Shown here in pieces: positions 1 to 6,806 of a stretch of 9,425 nt of DNA. The position numbers and the translations under genes are program-made. Each line of letters opens with the position of its first letter. Position 1 is the stretch's first letter. Below the pieces are notes generated by a model, which worked only from the letters and a program-made list of their open reading frames with translations, did no database searches and had not been told where the DNA came from. Source of the stretch: Solobacterium sp. UBA3691 (GTDB lineage: Bacteria > Bacillota_I > Bacilli_A > Erysipelotrichales > Erysipelotrichaceae); the NCBI GenBank assembly GCA_002372175.1, contig DFIS01000010.1, forward strand, positions 1 through 9,425, in the 5' to 3' direction.

Positions 1-471
1 GGGGAAGACGCGATTTGCCCATTCCCGGTTGGGATACATCGTCCCTGACCACTTCAGACAGCCCTGGTGAATATAGTTTCTGACAACATTTCTGAGCTCG
101 TTGGAGGCATATGCCTGGGCTCTGAGGCTGGCATCCGGCACATCAAGATTCAGTGTCGGTCTTGTCCCGAATATGCCAAGCTGTACACCTTTGCCCGTAC
201 GCAGGATCGCATCAATGCTTTCCTTCTTCCACTCCGGCAGTTCCCGCAGATGTTCAGGGGTGCAGTTCAGTGCCTTCAGATGATTGATCCAGGGGTCATT
301 GATCAGAACTTCCACATCTTCTGCTCCGGCTTCGAATGCTTCCTTCGTGATCGCTCTGGCCAGAGGCATGGCATCTGTGTCTGCCTGCAGGACGATCGTT
401 TCTCCCGGCTGCAGGTTGACACCCATCCTGACCAGGAGTCTTGCTGCTTTATCTATCTGCCACCGTTTCAT
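1..471 (-). CDS. M29 family aminopeptidase (AmpS/PepS-like), N-terminal part, cut by window edge
   Basis: The first 157 codons are visible and the frame is still open at the left edge, so the C-terminal half is missing. The protein starts MKRWQIDKAARLL, and 'LLVRMGVNLQPGET' at about residues 12-25 resembles the N-terminus of Bacillota M29 aminopeptidases. Toward the edge, 'KWSGTMYPNREWANRVFP' (residues 140-157) fits the conserved W-G-x-x-YPN-x-x-WA-x-x-VFP region of that family. M29 enzymes are cytoplasmic metallo-aminopeptidases that release N-terminal amino acids from short peptides; their Glu/His/Asp metal ligands lie in the C-terminal half, so catalytic competence cannot be judged here. 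There is no signal peptide. The ATG overlaps the pepD stop codon (ATGA), and an AAGGTG ribosome binding site lies inside the end of pepD, which supports this start and translational coupling. The family call is from recalled motifs, not a search; a gene name such as ampS or pepS is possible but unproven. Confidence 0.85.
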   Translation of the reverse strand, partial: MKRWQIDKAARLLVRMGVNLQPGETIVLQADTDAMPLARAITKEAFEAGAEDVEVLINDPWINHLKALNCTPEHLRELPEWKKESIDAILRTGKGVQLGIFGTRPTLNLDVPDASLRAQAYASNELRNVVRNYIHQGCLKWSGTMYPNREWANRVFP

Positions 472-1916
472 ACATTCACCTTCTTTACATACCTGCTGAC
501 CATTTCCTTTAACATCTCATACGATCTGTCAAAGGATGCCAGGTTCAGCTTCTCTTCCGGTGTATGTGCTCCTGTACCGATCGGACCGAAGGTCAGAATA
601 TCCAGTTTCGGATTCAGCGCCTTGAAGACACCGCATTCACAGCCGCCGTGAACAGCGAACTGCTCATATGTACCGCCGTATTTCACTACGATCTCTTTCA
701 TCAGGTCACGCATCGGAGATTCAGGTTCGTAATTCCATCCGGAATACTTACCTGCCAGCTCGTAGCGAAGACCGAGAATATCCGCAAGTTTATGCAGCTT
801 GTCATTGAGATCATCAGAAGCACTGTCCATGGCACTGCGGATCAGGGTATCAAACAGCACTTCGTTTTCCCCTGTCGTCACAACACCGAGATTCAGCGAT
901 GTTACCGTCAGTCCTTCAATAACCATGGATTTGTGCTGGAAACCGTTCGGGGCCAGATATGCGTAATCGATCACGGCATTGCCAAGTTCATCATGCATTG
1001 TTCTGTATAGCGGTATTTCCTTGTTCAGGGTTACCGCAACATCGGGATCACTGAACTCAAGTTCTGTTCTGATATTGCCAAACGAGGTACTGACTGCTTC
1101 CTGCAGTTTCTGTGCATCTGCCGCTGAGGCAAACACTACAGAAGCTGTACGCGGGATCGCATTGTCTTTCTCCCCGCCGCTGAAGGCACTGATATGGACA
1201 TCGAGACCTTTGTTTCGCAGCTCTTCGATGATCCTTGCGGCAATCGTGATGGCATTGCCCTTTTCCTTGTCGATACCGCCGGAATGACCGCCCTTCAGTC
1301 CTGAAACCGTCAGTTCATATCCGGGCAGCGTATTCTCTTTCCAGCAGATATCGCCGTGTACGTAAACACTGCAGCCGCCGGCAGAGCTGATCGCCGTGCT
1401 CGTTTCACCGCCGCCGTCAAGACTGATCATCCTGTCGGCCTTGATATCCTCTGCCTTCAGCTCCATTGCACCAAGCAGACCGATCTCTTCCATTGTGGTG
1501 AAATAGCACTGGATCAGAGGATGCGGCAATTCATCATCATCGAGGATCGCCAGCATATATGCTACACCGTGACCGTCATCATCACCGAGTGTCGTTCCCT
1601 CAGCATGCAGCCAGCCTTCATCATCGACATACAGCTTCAGCGGATCCGTCTCAAAGTTATGATCAGAACCATCCACTTTCGCCGGTACCATGTCCGTATG
1701 CGCCTGCAGGATGATCGGTTCTGCATCTTCATACCCCGCAGATGCCGGCTTCTCCACGATCACGTTCCACACATGATCCTGTTTCCAGGCAAGACCGCGT
1801 TCTTTCGCAAATTCTACGATAAAGTCACTGATTGCCTTCTCATGACGGGAAGGATGCGGGATCTTACTGATCTCGTTAAACCAGTAACAATGAGGTTTTG
1901 TCAGATCAAACTCCAT
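468..1916 (-). CDS. pepD: Xaa-His (aminoacyl-histidine) dipeptidase, M20 family PepD
   Basis: This 482-residue protein is close to the usual PepD length of about 485. It is a cytoplasmic two-metal dipeptidase that cleaves dipeptides, classically Xaa-His such as carnosine. Expected active-site elements are in order: QAHTDMV with His73 and Asp75, GTTLGDDDG with probable bridging Asp113, TTMEEIGL with the general base and ligand pair Glu143-Glu144, LDGGGE with Asp167, and GTGAHTPEE with the last ligand His451. The GLKGGHSGG segment (about 207-214) is the conserved histidine motif of the lid/dimerisation domain. The residue just before the bridging Asp is Asp112, where I would expect Ala (LGADNG or LGADDG). 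The gene starts 9 nt after the S9 peptidase stop; an AGGAG site begins within that TAG stop, 6 nt from the ATG. It overlaps the following M29 gene by 4 nt. Identity as PepD is strong; true dipeptide preference is inferred. Confidence 0.93.
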   Translation of the reverse strand: MEFDLTKPHCYWFNEISKIPHPSRHEKAISDFIVEFAKERGLAWKQDHVWNVIVEKPASAGYEDAEPIILQAHTDMVPAKVDGSDHNFETDPLKLYVDDEGWLHAEGTTLGDDDGHGVAYMLAILDDDELPHPLIQCYFTTMEEIGLLGAMELKAEDIKADRMISLDGGGETSTAISSAGGCSVYVHGDICWKENTLPGYELTVSGLKGGHSGGIDKEKGNAITIAARIIEELRNKGLDVHISAFSGGEKDNAIPRTASVVFASAADAQKLQEAVSTSFGNIRTELEFSDPDVAVTLNKEIPLYRTMHDELGNAVIDYAYLAPNGFQHKSMVIEGLTVTSLNLGVVTTGENEVLFDTLIRSAMDSASDDLNDKLHKLADILGLRYELAGKYSGWNYEPESPMRDLMKEIVVKYGGTYEQFAVHGGCECGVFKALNPKLDILTFGPIGTGAHTPEEKLNLASFDRSYEMLKEMVSRYVKKVNV

Positions 1917-1925
1917 ATGCTGCTC

Positions 1926-3866
1926 CTACTTCAGATGACTGTCCATCCAGTTTGTGATCTCCGTCAGACGTCTGACTCTGTGTTTAGGTTTACCGCTTCT
2001 GGAAAGCTCATGATTCTCTCCCTTGAACAGAACCATCCTTGTCTCTACTCCGCGGCATGTCAGCACCGTATACAGCTGTAAAGCCTCCGGTACCGGACAT
2101 CTGTAATCTTCCGTGGAATGGATAAACAGTGTCGGTGTGACTGCGTTATTGGCATATTTCAGCGGAGACATGCCCCACAGCTCTTCCGCACAGTGATACA
2201 GGTCACCGAACTGCTGTTCGATCGGGAAGTCGATACCGTAATCGCTGACACCAACTTCCGAGATCCAGTTGGAGATCGAACGCTGGGTCGCCGCACACTT
2301 GAATCTGTCTGTCTGGCCGATGATCCAGTTCGTCATATAACCGCCGTAGGAACCGCCGGTAACGCCCATGCGCCCGCTGTCCATCGCCGGATATTTTGCC
2401 AGTGCCAGATCAACGAATTCCATGATGTCCTGATAGTCGATACCGCCGAACTGATGACGCAGATCCGCAAAAGCATTGCCCTTGCCGTCAGAACCGCGGG
2501 GATTGCAGTAGATCACAAAGTATCCCTGTCCTGCCCAGTGCTGCATCTCATGATAATAGACATCGCTGTAGGCCGCCTTGGGACCGCCGTGGATATCCAG
2601 GATCACCGGATACTTCTTCTCCGGATCATAATCTATAGGCTTGATCACCCATCCGTCGATCGGTACGGCCTTCTGTACCGTGATCTTCTCCGGCTTGCCG
2701 ACATAACATCCTTTCAGGACTGATGTATTGAAGGAAGTAATACGCTTCGCTTTATTATCTTTGACTTCATAGATCTCCTGCAGATCCTGTTTCAGTGTAC
2801 CGATGATGAAGATGCTTTCAGGTCCGAACGCAAAATCATCTACAGATCCGGGAAGATCGATGACCTTTTCAAAGTGATCACCGCACATCTTCATCAGTAC
2901 AGCTCTGTCAACATCACATGTCACAAAGTAATGTGTGCCATCCACACAGTCATAGCTCTTGCCTCTGCCATAGTGGATATCCGTTGCCACAGAATTAAAC
3001 AGAGAGTACTCGGAATCGACTTTCAGAACCATCTTACCGTTCTTCAGCTCATAGATCTTGGCCGCTTCCATCTCACCGTAATCACGTCCGAATGTGCCTC
3101 TGACAAGGATCTTTCCATGATCTCCGAAGACTCTGTGTATCTGCATGCGGTCTCCGTAAATACATGTAAATTCATTTGCTTTGGGATCGTACTGATAGAT
3201 CTTGTCCCACTTTGTCTTGAAGGTCGTAAAGTCATTGGCAGTAATGATCAGTTTTCCCTTGATGATCTCAAAAGAACCGACATCAAATGTATCGGGAGTG
3301 ATCTTCTTTACCGCAAATGTCTTTTTATTGACCAGGAACAGTGATGTTCTTGAACCGTTGATCACACCGGCACCGTTAAATACAAACGGATACTCATCAA
3401 AGACGATATAATCCTTGTCATCCTCTTTCTGCTGTTCGACCTGTGCTTTCTGCTCATCCGTCAGATCATGGTAACCGGGACAGCTGCGGTTTGTACCGGC
3501 ACTGACGAGATAATTAGCCTTATCAAAATCAATGACACGGTTTACCGCAAGAGGCAGTGTACATACTTCCGTGAAGCCCTTCTTCGTCAGTTTCTTCAGT
3601 ACCGTATGTGTCGTCTTCAGGTCTTTATTTCTGTCGGTCAGGAAGACATCATTACCTAGTACAAAGTAAGATACCCTGTCCTGCCATTCCGTTACATTCG
3701 TGGTTTTCCGTGTCTCCGTGTCAGTCGTCATCAACTGCTGCTGGTAGGCATTATTCTCCATATCAATACGCGACTGAACAAAGTAGAGGTGTTTCTTATC
3801 AGCAGTTGCTGATAAGGCGGAAAGATAGATAAAATCCTTGAACTGATCCAATGCAACAGGTTTCAT
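1926..3866 (-). CDS. S9 family (acylaminoacyl-peptidase/prolyl oligopeptidase-like) serine peptidase
   Basis: This 646-residue protein has the two-domain plan of S9 peptidases: an N-terminal beta-propeller-like region (about 1-390) and an alpha/beta-hydrolase domain (about 400-646). The catalytic triad is visible: Ser506 in GGSYGG, Asp587 in STEDYRCPV and His619 in KGENHELSRSGKP. The HGGP segment at 426-429 is the usual oxyanion-region motif. The conserved DEYPFVFNG segment (about 157-165) resembles S9C acylaminoacyl-peptidase-type proteins. No signal peptide is present, so it should act in the cytoplasm on imported oligopeptides; exact specificity (acyl-aminoacyl, dipeptidyl or endo-oligopeptidase) cannot be told. 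I start it at ATG 3866 because AGGAGG lies 5 nt upstream. An upstream in-frame TTG (3902) would add 12 residues but lacks a good ribosome binding site and lies inside the putative promoter. It is the first gene of the peptidase unit, following a terminator. Confidence 0.93.
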   Translation of the reverse strand: MKPVALDQFKDFIYLSALSATADKKHLYFVQSRIDMENNAYQQQLMTTDTETRKTTNVTEWQDRVSYFVLGNDVFLTDRNKDLKTTHTVLKKLTKKGFTEVCTLPLAVNRVIDFDKANYLVSAGTNRSCPGYHDLTDEQKAQVEQQKEDDKDYIVFDEYPFVFNGAGVINGSRTSLFLVNKKTFAVKKITPDTFDVGSFEIIKGKLIITANDFTTFKTKWDKIYQYDPKANEFTCIYGDRMQIHRVFGDHGKILVRGTFGRDYGEMEAAKIYELKNGKMVLKVDSEYSLFNSVATDIHYGRGKSYDCVDGTHYFVTCDVDRAVLMKMCGDHFEKVIDLPGSVDDFAFGPESIFIIGTLKQDLQEIYEVKDNKAKRITSFNTSVLKGCYVGKPEKITVQKAVPIDGWVIKPIDYDPEKKYPVILDIHGGPKAAYSDVYYHEMQHWAGQGYFVIYCNPRGSDGKGNAFADLRHQFGGIDYQDIMEFVDLALAKYPAMDSGRMGVTGGSYGGYMTNWIIGQTDRFKCAATQRSISNWISEVGVSDYGIDFPIEQQFGDLYHCAEELWGMSPLKYANNAVTPTLFIHSTEDYRCPVPEALQLYTVLTCRGVETRMVLFKGENHELSRSGKPKHRVRRLTEITNWMDSHLK

Positions 3867-3871
3867 GATTG

Positions 3872-3877
3872 CCTCCT
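3872..3877 (-). promoter_or_regulatory. Ribosome binding site deciding the S9 peptidase start
   Basis: AGGAGG, read on the minus strand, sits 5 nt before ATG 3866. It is a full Shine-Dalgarno core and fixes this ATG rather than the in-frame TTG at 3902. Confidence 0.85.
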
Positions 3878-3884
3878 CTTCTGC

Positions 3885-3912
3885 ATTATTGGTTTTTCTC
3901 AATACATGTCAT
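3885..3912 (-). promoter_or_regulatory. Possible sigma-70/sigma-A type promoter for the peptidase genes
   Basis: On the minus strand ATGACA (3912-3907, 5 of 6 to TTGACA) is followed after 16 nt by AATAAT (3890-3885, 5 of 6 to TATAAT). Initiation would fall near 3878, leaving only a very short leader before the AGGAGG site. Its position just after the oppA terminator makes biological sense. This is a match by eye in A+T-rich DNA and could be chance; read-through from opp would be the alternative. Confidence 0.45.
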
Positions 3913-3920
3913 ATACTCAG

Positions 3921-3968
3921 AAAAAGCAATAAGAGAAGATAAGAGGAAGTCCCGAAGGACTCCCTCTT
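3921..3968 (-). terminator. Intrinsic terminator after oppA
   Basis: Read on the minus strand, AAGAGGGAGTCC (3968-3957) pairs with GGACTTCCTCTT (3952-3941) around a TTCG loop (3956-3953). This gives a 12-bp stem with one G-U pair, closed as C(UUCG)G, an exceptionally stable tetraloop. The downstream tract 3940-3921 is rich in U (ATCTTCTCTTATTGCTTTTT), although interrupted. It begins 24 nt after the oppA stop. On the opposite strand the same hairpin is followed only by TTTTC overlapping the stem end, so it would be weaker there, and no converging gene is present. Confidence 0.88.
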
Positions 3969-3992
3969 TTCAGTTATGAATCGTTTCGGATA

Positions 3993-5681
3993 TTATTCCG
4001 GGCACTTGACGAACCAGAAGATATGGTTAGCCTGAGGGTTATTGATAACACCTGTTGTACCAGGTCTCTGTAAGGATACGGAACCGTAACCGATCAGAGG
4101 TACATTCCAGCACTGCTCTTCGATAGCATACTGCTCAGCCTCATGCAGCTTAGCAAAACGCTCTTCACCGGTCATGGTCATGGATTCGAACAGCATGTTG
4201 TCGTATGTCTCATCACCGAAGAATGTTCTGCCTTCAGGGTCATTGTAGATAGCCATCAGTTCGAGATAGTTCCAAGGATCCATGTAGTCAGCAGAGAATG
4301 CATTTCTAGCCATGTCATAACGTCCATAGGAACGGTCATCGAAGAATGTACGAAGTTCAGCAGTCTTCAGTGTAACATCGATGTAGATGTCCTTTAACTG
4401 TTCAGCGATAACTGCGGAAATCGTATCATGCATAGCATTCTGGTTGTAGTAGTATTCCAGAGACAGTCTGTTTGTCTCGCTGAATCCGGCCTCTTCCATC
4501 AGTCTGCGGGCTTCGTCCTTGTCTGTGTAGACCAGCAGGTGATCATTGTTGGCATTTGTACGGAAGTCACCTTCAAAATCAGGAATACCTACAGGGAGGA
4601 AACCGTTCAGTTCGTAGTAAACATCACCGGCATCAAGAGCTGTAACGATAGCGGAACGATCGATACCGAGCTGGATAGCACGACGTACATTTCTGTTCTG
4701 CAGAGCTTCGTTGCCGCTTACGCACTGGAGGTTCATGTAGTAGTTGATGTTGCCCCAGATATCAACAGCGTCCTTCAGATCAGGAACGTTGACACAGTCA
4801 GAGCTTGCGCCTGTATCGTAGTCGATCTCGCCTGTCTGGAAGGCCATCTGGCTGGCTTCCATGGAAGGCATGATCTTGGCGATCAGTGTTTCAACAACAA
4901 CCTGGTCAGCCCACAGGAAGTTCGGGTTCTTCTGCATGATGTACTCAGAAGCAGAGTCGATCTTTGTCAGATAGAACGCACCTGTTGTCGGGAAGTTGTT
5001 GGGATCCTGGGACCATTCGGAATCATGTTCTGTAGCAAACTCAGGACGCAGAGCTGCGAATACCTGTGTCGGCAGTAAGGATACAAAGAACGGGCAGACA
5101 CCATTCAGTGTGATCTCGAGTGTGAAGTCATCAATAGCCTTGACACCTACATCATCCATGTCCGCTACATCTTCACCTACGTGATTAGCAGCATTTTCGA
5201 TATAGTTCGTGATCATGGTCAGATAACCTGCATCATCATAACCCATACCGATGCATCTCTTGATACCGAATACATACTGATCAGCAGTGATCGGCTCACC
5301 GTCGGACCACTTGGCCTCAGGCTGCAGGTGGAATGTGTAAACAAGACCGTCATCGCTGACTTCATAGCTCTCACAGTCACCGTTAGCTACGGAACCGTCT
5401 TCTGTCAGATAGAACAGAGGGAACCAGATCTCGTTGTGGATCTCAGCTGTAACAGAGTCACCGCATCTTGCAGGGTCCATGTAAGTAGGCTCACCACCGA
5501 CAGCATATGTGAATGTTGTCTTATAAGTGGTTTCTGTTGTTTCGGAGCCTGATGTGCCGCCGCCGCTCTCACCGCCGGAAGCAGGTGTCGGAGTACTTGC
5601 GGAACCGCCGCCGGAGCATGCAACCATCGTGAATGCCATACCAGCTGTCAGAACTCGAGTAACGAATTTTTTGAAAGTCAT
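3993..5681 (-). CDS. oppA: Oligopeptide ABC transporter, substrate-binding lipoprotein (SBP_bac_5)
   Basis: This 562-residue lipoprotein should capture extracellular peptides and deliver them to OppB/OppC. It has a type II signal peptide: KK, a hydrophobic stretch, and lipobox M-V-A-Cys22, so Cys22 is the lipidated N-terminus. Residues 23-53 are a Ser/Gly/Thr-rich linker before the folded domain. Family-5 binding protein motifs are visible, including WSDGEPITADQYVF (about 125-138) and SADYMDPWNYL (about 463-473). The mature domain holds eight cysteines besides Cys22 (73, 103, 143, 196, 296, 320, 524, 560), which is unusual for an exported protein. I start it at ATG 5681, with AAAGGGG 7 nt upstream; an in-frame TTG at 5732 would add 17 charged residues before the signal peptide and is rejected. 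It follows oppF after 147 nt and is followed by a strong terminator. Peptide specificity (oligo- versus dipeptide) cannot be deduced. Confidence 0.95.
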   Translation of the reverse strand: MTFKKFVTRVLTAGMAFTMVACSGGGSASTPTPASGGESGGGTSGSETTETTYKTTFTYAVGGEPTYMDPARCGDSVTAEIHNEIWFPLFYLTEDGSVANGDCESYEVSDDGLVYTFHLQPEAKWSDGEPITADQYVFGIKRCIGMGYDDAGYLTMITNYIENAANHVGEDVADMDDVGVKAIDDFTLEITLNGVCPFFVSLLPTQVFAALRPEFATEHDSEWSQDPNNFPTTGAFYLTKIDSASEYIMQKNPNFLWADQVVVETLIAKIMPSMEASQMAFQTGEIDYDTGASSDCVNVPDLKDAVDIWGNINYYMNLQCVSGNEALQNRNVRRAIQLGIDRSAIVTALDAGDVYYELNGFLPVGIPDFEGDFRTNANNDHLLVYTDKDEARRLMEEAGFSETNRLSLEYYYNQNAMHDTISAVIAEQLKDIYIDVTLKTAELRTFFDDRSYGRYDMARNAFSADYMDPWNYLELMAIYNDPEGRTFFGDETYDNMLFESMTMTGEERFAKLHEAEQYAIEEQCWNVPLIGYGSVSLQRPGTTGVINNPQANHIFWFVKCPE

Positions 5682-5688
5682 TTTCTTT

Positions 5689-5695
5689 CCCCTTT
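5689..5695 (-). promoter_or_regulatory. Ribosome binding site deciding the oppA start
   Basis: AAAGGGG on the minus strand lies 7 nt before ATG 5681 in a purine-only stretch. It places the start at the signal peptide rather than at the upstream TTG. Confidence 0.85.
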
Positions 5696-5700
5696 CTTTT

Positions 5701-5709
5701 TTTATATCA
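5701..5709 (-). promoter_or_regulatory. Possible extended -10 promoter element for oppA
   Basis: The minus strand reads TGATATAAA: a TG dinucleotide, one base, then TATAAA (5 of 6 to TATAAT). No convincing -35 box lies 16-18 nt upstream, which extended -10 promoters can tolerate. Initiation would be around 5694, nearly on top of the ribosome binding site, giving a very short leader. That is a weakness, so this is tentative. Confidence 0.28.
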
Positions 5710-5747
5710 CAGGCACCTGGCGATGCCCGCAATATACATCAATTTAC

Positions 5748-5762
5748 CACGGAATTACCGTG
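5748..5762. repeat. Small palindrome upstream of oppA
   Basis: CACGG-AATTA-CCGTG is a perfect 5-bp inverted repeat with a 5-nt centre. On the minus strand the same stretch contains GGTAA twice, 11 nt apart (5759-5755 and 5748-5744), one helical turn. It lies about 40 nt upstream of the possible -10 element. It could be an operator half-site pair or a weak RNA stem. I cannot match it to a known regulator, and a 5-bp repeat can arise by chance. Confidence 0.3.
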
Positions 5763-5787
5763 ATGCGAATATGCAGGAAGCTATACT

Positions 5788-5825
5788 GCAGAGATCTTCA
5801 GCTCTTTACAAGATCCTGTCTCTGC
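5788..5825 (-). other. Bulged hairpin between oppF and oppA, possible mRNA processing or stability element
   Basis: On the minus strand GCAGA (5825-5821) pairs with TCTGC (5792-5788). Stacked inside after a 5-nt bulge, GATCTT (5815-5810) pairs with AAGATC (5798-5793), leaving an 11-nt loop. An alternative fold pairs GCAGAGA with TCTCTGC over 7 bp. It begins 3 nt after the oppF stop codon. No T-run follows, so it is not a standard terminator. Such hairpins between transport genes and the binding-protein gene can block exonucleases or act as partial terminators; that role here is inference. Confidence 0.45.
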
Positions 5826-5828
5826 GTA

Positions 5829-6806
5829 TTACTTCTCGTACAGATGGCAGGCAACCGTACGTGTGCCGACCTGTATCGTCTGAGGACGCTCCTTGTGGCA
5901 GCGTTCTGTAGCTTTAGGACAGCGTGTGCAGAACGGACAGCCTTCCGGAGGATTGATCGGGCTGGGGATCTCACCTTCCAGCACGATCCTCCGCTTACCT
6001 TTGGCAGTATCCGGATCAGGGATCGGGATAGCGGAAAGCAGAGCTGTTGTATACGGATGGAGCGGACGGTGATATACATCGTTGGAAGGTCCGCATTCCA
6101 CCATATGACCAAGGTACATGACACCGATCCTGTCGGAGATATGCTTGACCATGGACAGATCGTGTGCAATGAACAGATAGGACAGACCCATTTCTCTCTG
6201 GATCTCCTTCAGCAGGTTGACGACCTGTGCCTGAATGGAAACATCAAGTGCGGAGATCGGCTCATCACAGACGATGAACTTCGGGTTAACTGCCAGAGCT
6301 CTGGCGATACCGATACGCTGACGCTGACCGCCGGAGAACTCTGCCGGATAACGTCTGATGTGGTCAGGCTTGAGACCGACGATCTTCAGCAGTTCTACTA
6401 CTCTTTCCTCACGCTCTGCGTCAGTATTGTAGATGTTATGGATGATCATCGGTTCTTTGATGATCTCACCTACGGTCATACGCGGATTCAGTGAAGCATA
6501 CGGATCCTGGAAGATCATCTGCATATCCTTACGGAATGCCTTCAGTTCAGACCCTCTGATCTTGGCAATATCCTTACCCTCGAATTCGATCGTACCGCTT
6601 TCCGGCTCATACAGTTTGACGATCGTACGTCCGAGTGTTGTCTTACCGCAGCCGGATTCACCGACAAGACCGAATGTTTCATTCTGTTTTACATCAAAGC
6701 TGACATCATCTACAGCCTTGACGATCTGTTTTTTTGAGAAGATACCTTTGGTGACATCGAAATATGTCTTCAGATTCTTTACATCAAGGATTACATTTTC
6801 ACTCAT
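5829..6806 (-). CDS. oppF: Oligopeptide ABC transporter, ATP-binding protein OppF
   Basis: This 325-residue cytoplasmic ATPase should power peptide import with OppD. All ATPase elements are intact: Walker A GESGCGKTT (49-57, Lys55), Q-loop Gln100, signature FSGGQ (157-161), Walker B ending in Asp181-Glu182, and switch His215 in IAHD. The C-terminal oligopeptide/dipeptide transporter domain follows from about 235, with the NPPEGCPF motif and cysteines 290, 293, 296, 303 and 320. In related Dpp-type ATPases this cysteine cluster can hold a [4Fe-4S] centre; Cys293 is an extra cysteine compared with OppD here. The ATG overlaps the oppD TGA stop (ATGA), and GGTGA lies 4 nt upstream within oppD, so translation is probably coupled. 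OppF rather than OppD is chosen from its second position in the pair and the longer KAVDDVSF-type N-terminal region with an insertion before it (about 17-30). Confidence 0.94.
   Translation of the reverse strand: MSENVILDVKNLKTYFDVTKGIFSKKQIVKAVDDVSFDVKQNETFGLVGESGCGKTTLGRTIVKLYEPESGTIEFEGKDIAKIRGSELKAFRKDMQMIFQDPYASLNPRMTVGEIIKEPMIIHNIYNTDAEREERVVELLKIVGLKPDHIRRYPAEFSGGQRQRIGIARALAVNPKFIVCDEPISALDVSIQAQVVNLLKEIQREMGLSYLFIAHDLSMVKHISDRIGVMYLGHMVECGPSNDVYHRPLHPYTTALLSAIPIPDPDTAKGKRRIVLEGEIPSPINPPEGCPFCTRCPKATERCHKERPQTIQVGTRTVACHLYEK

Noticed and set aside
1356..2081. Long open frame on the plus strand (241 codons) and several similar ones at 67-651, 2118-2723, 4428-5078 and 5760-6494
   Set aside because: They lie antisense to genes with intact catalytic motifs, have no convincing ribosome binding sites, and their translations look like nothing recognisable. 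They are by-products of the coding bias of the opposite strand.
3867..3902. Upstream TTG start adding 12 residues to the S9 peptidase
   Set aside because: The added residues are encoded by the ribosome binding site and the putative -10 region, and the ATG at 3866 has AGGAGG at proper spacing.
5682..5732. Upstream TTG start adding 17 residues to OppA
   Set aside because: It would place a charged stretch ahead of a normal lipoprotein signal peptide and would translate through the AAAGGGG site.
5741..5756. AATTTACCACGGAATT as a CodY-type box, which would fit control of peptide uptake
   Set aside because: Only the AATT ends agree with AATTTTCWGAAAATT; the centre has several mismatches, so it is not supported.
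5748..5825. Transcription terminator between oppF and oppA
   Set aside because: The hairpins here have no run of T after them on the minus strand, so at most a weak or processing element is supported.
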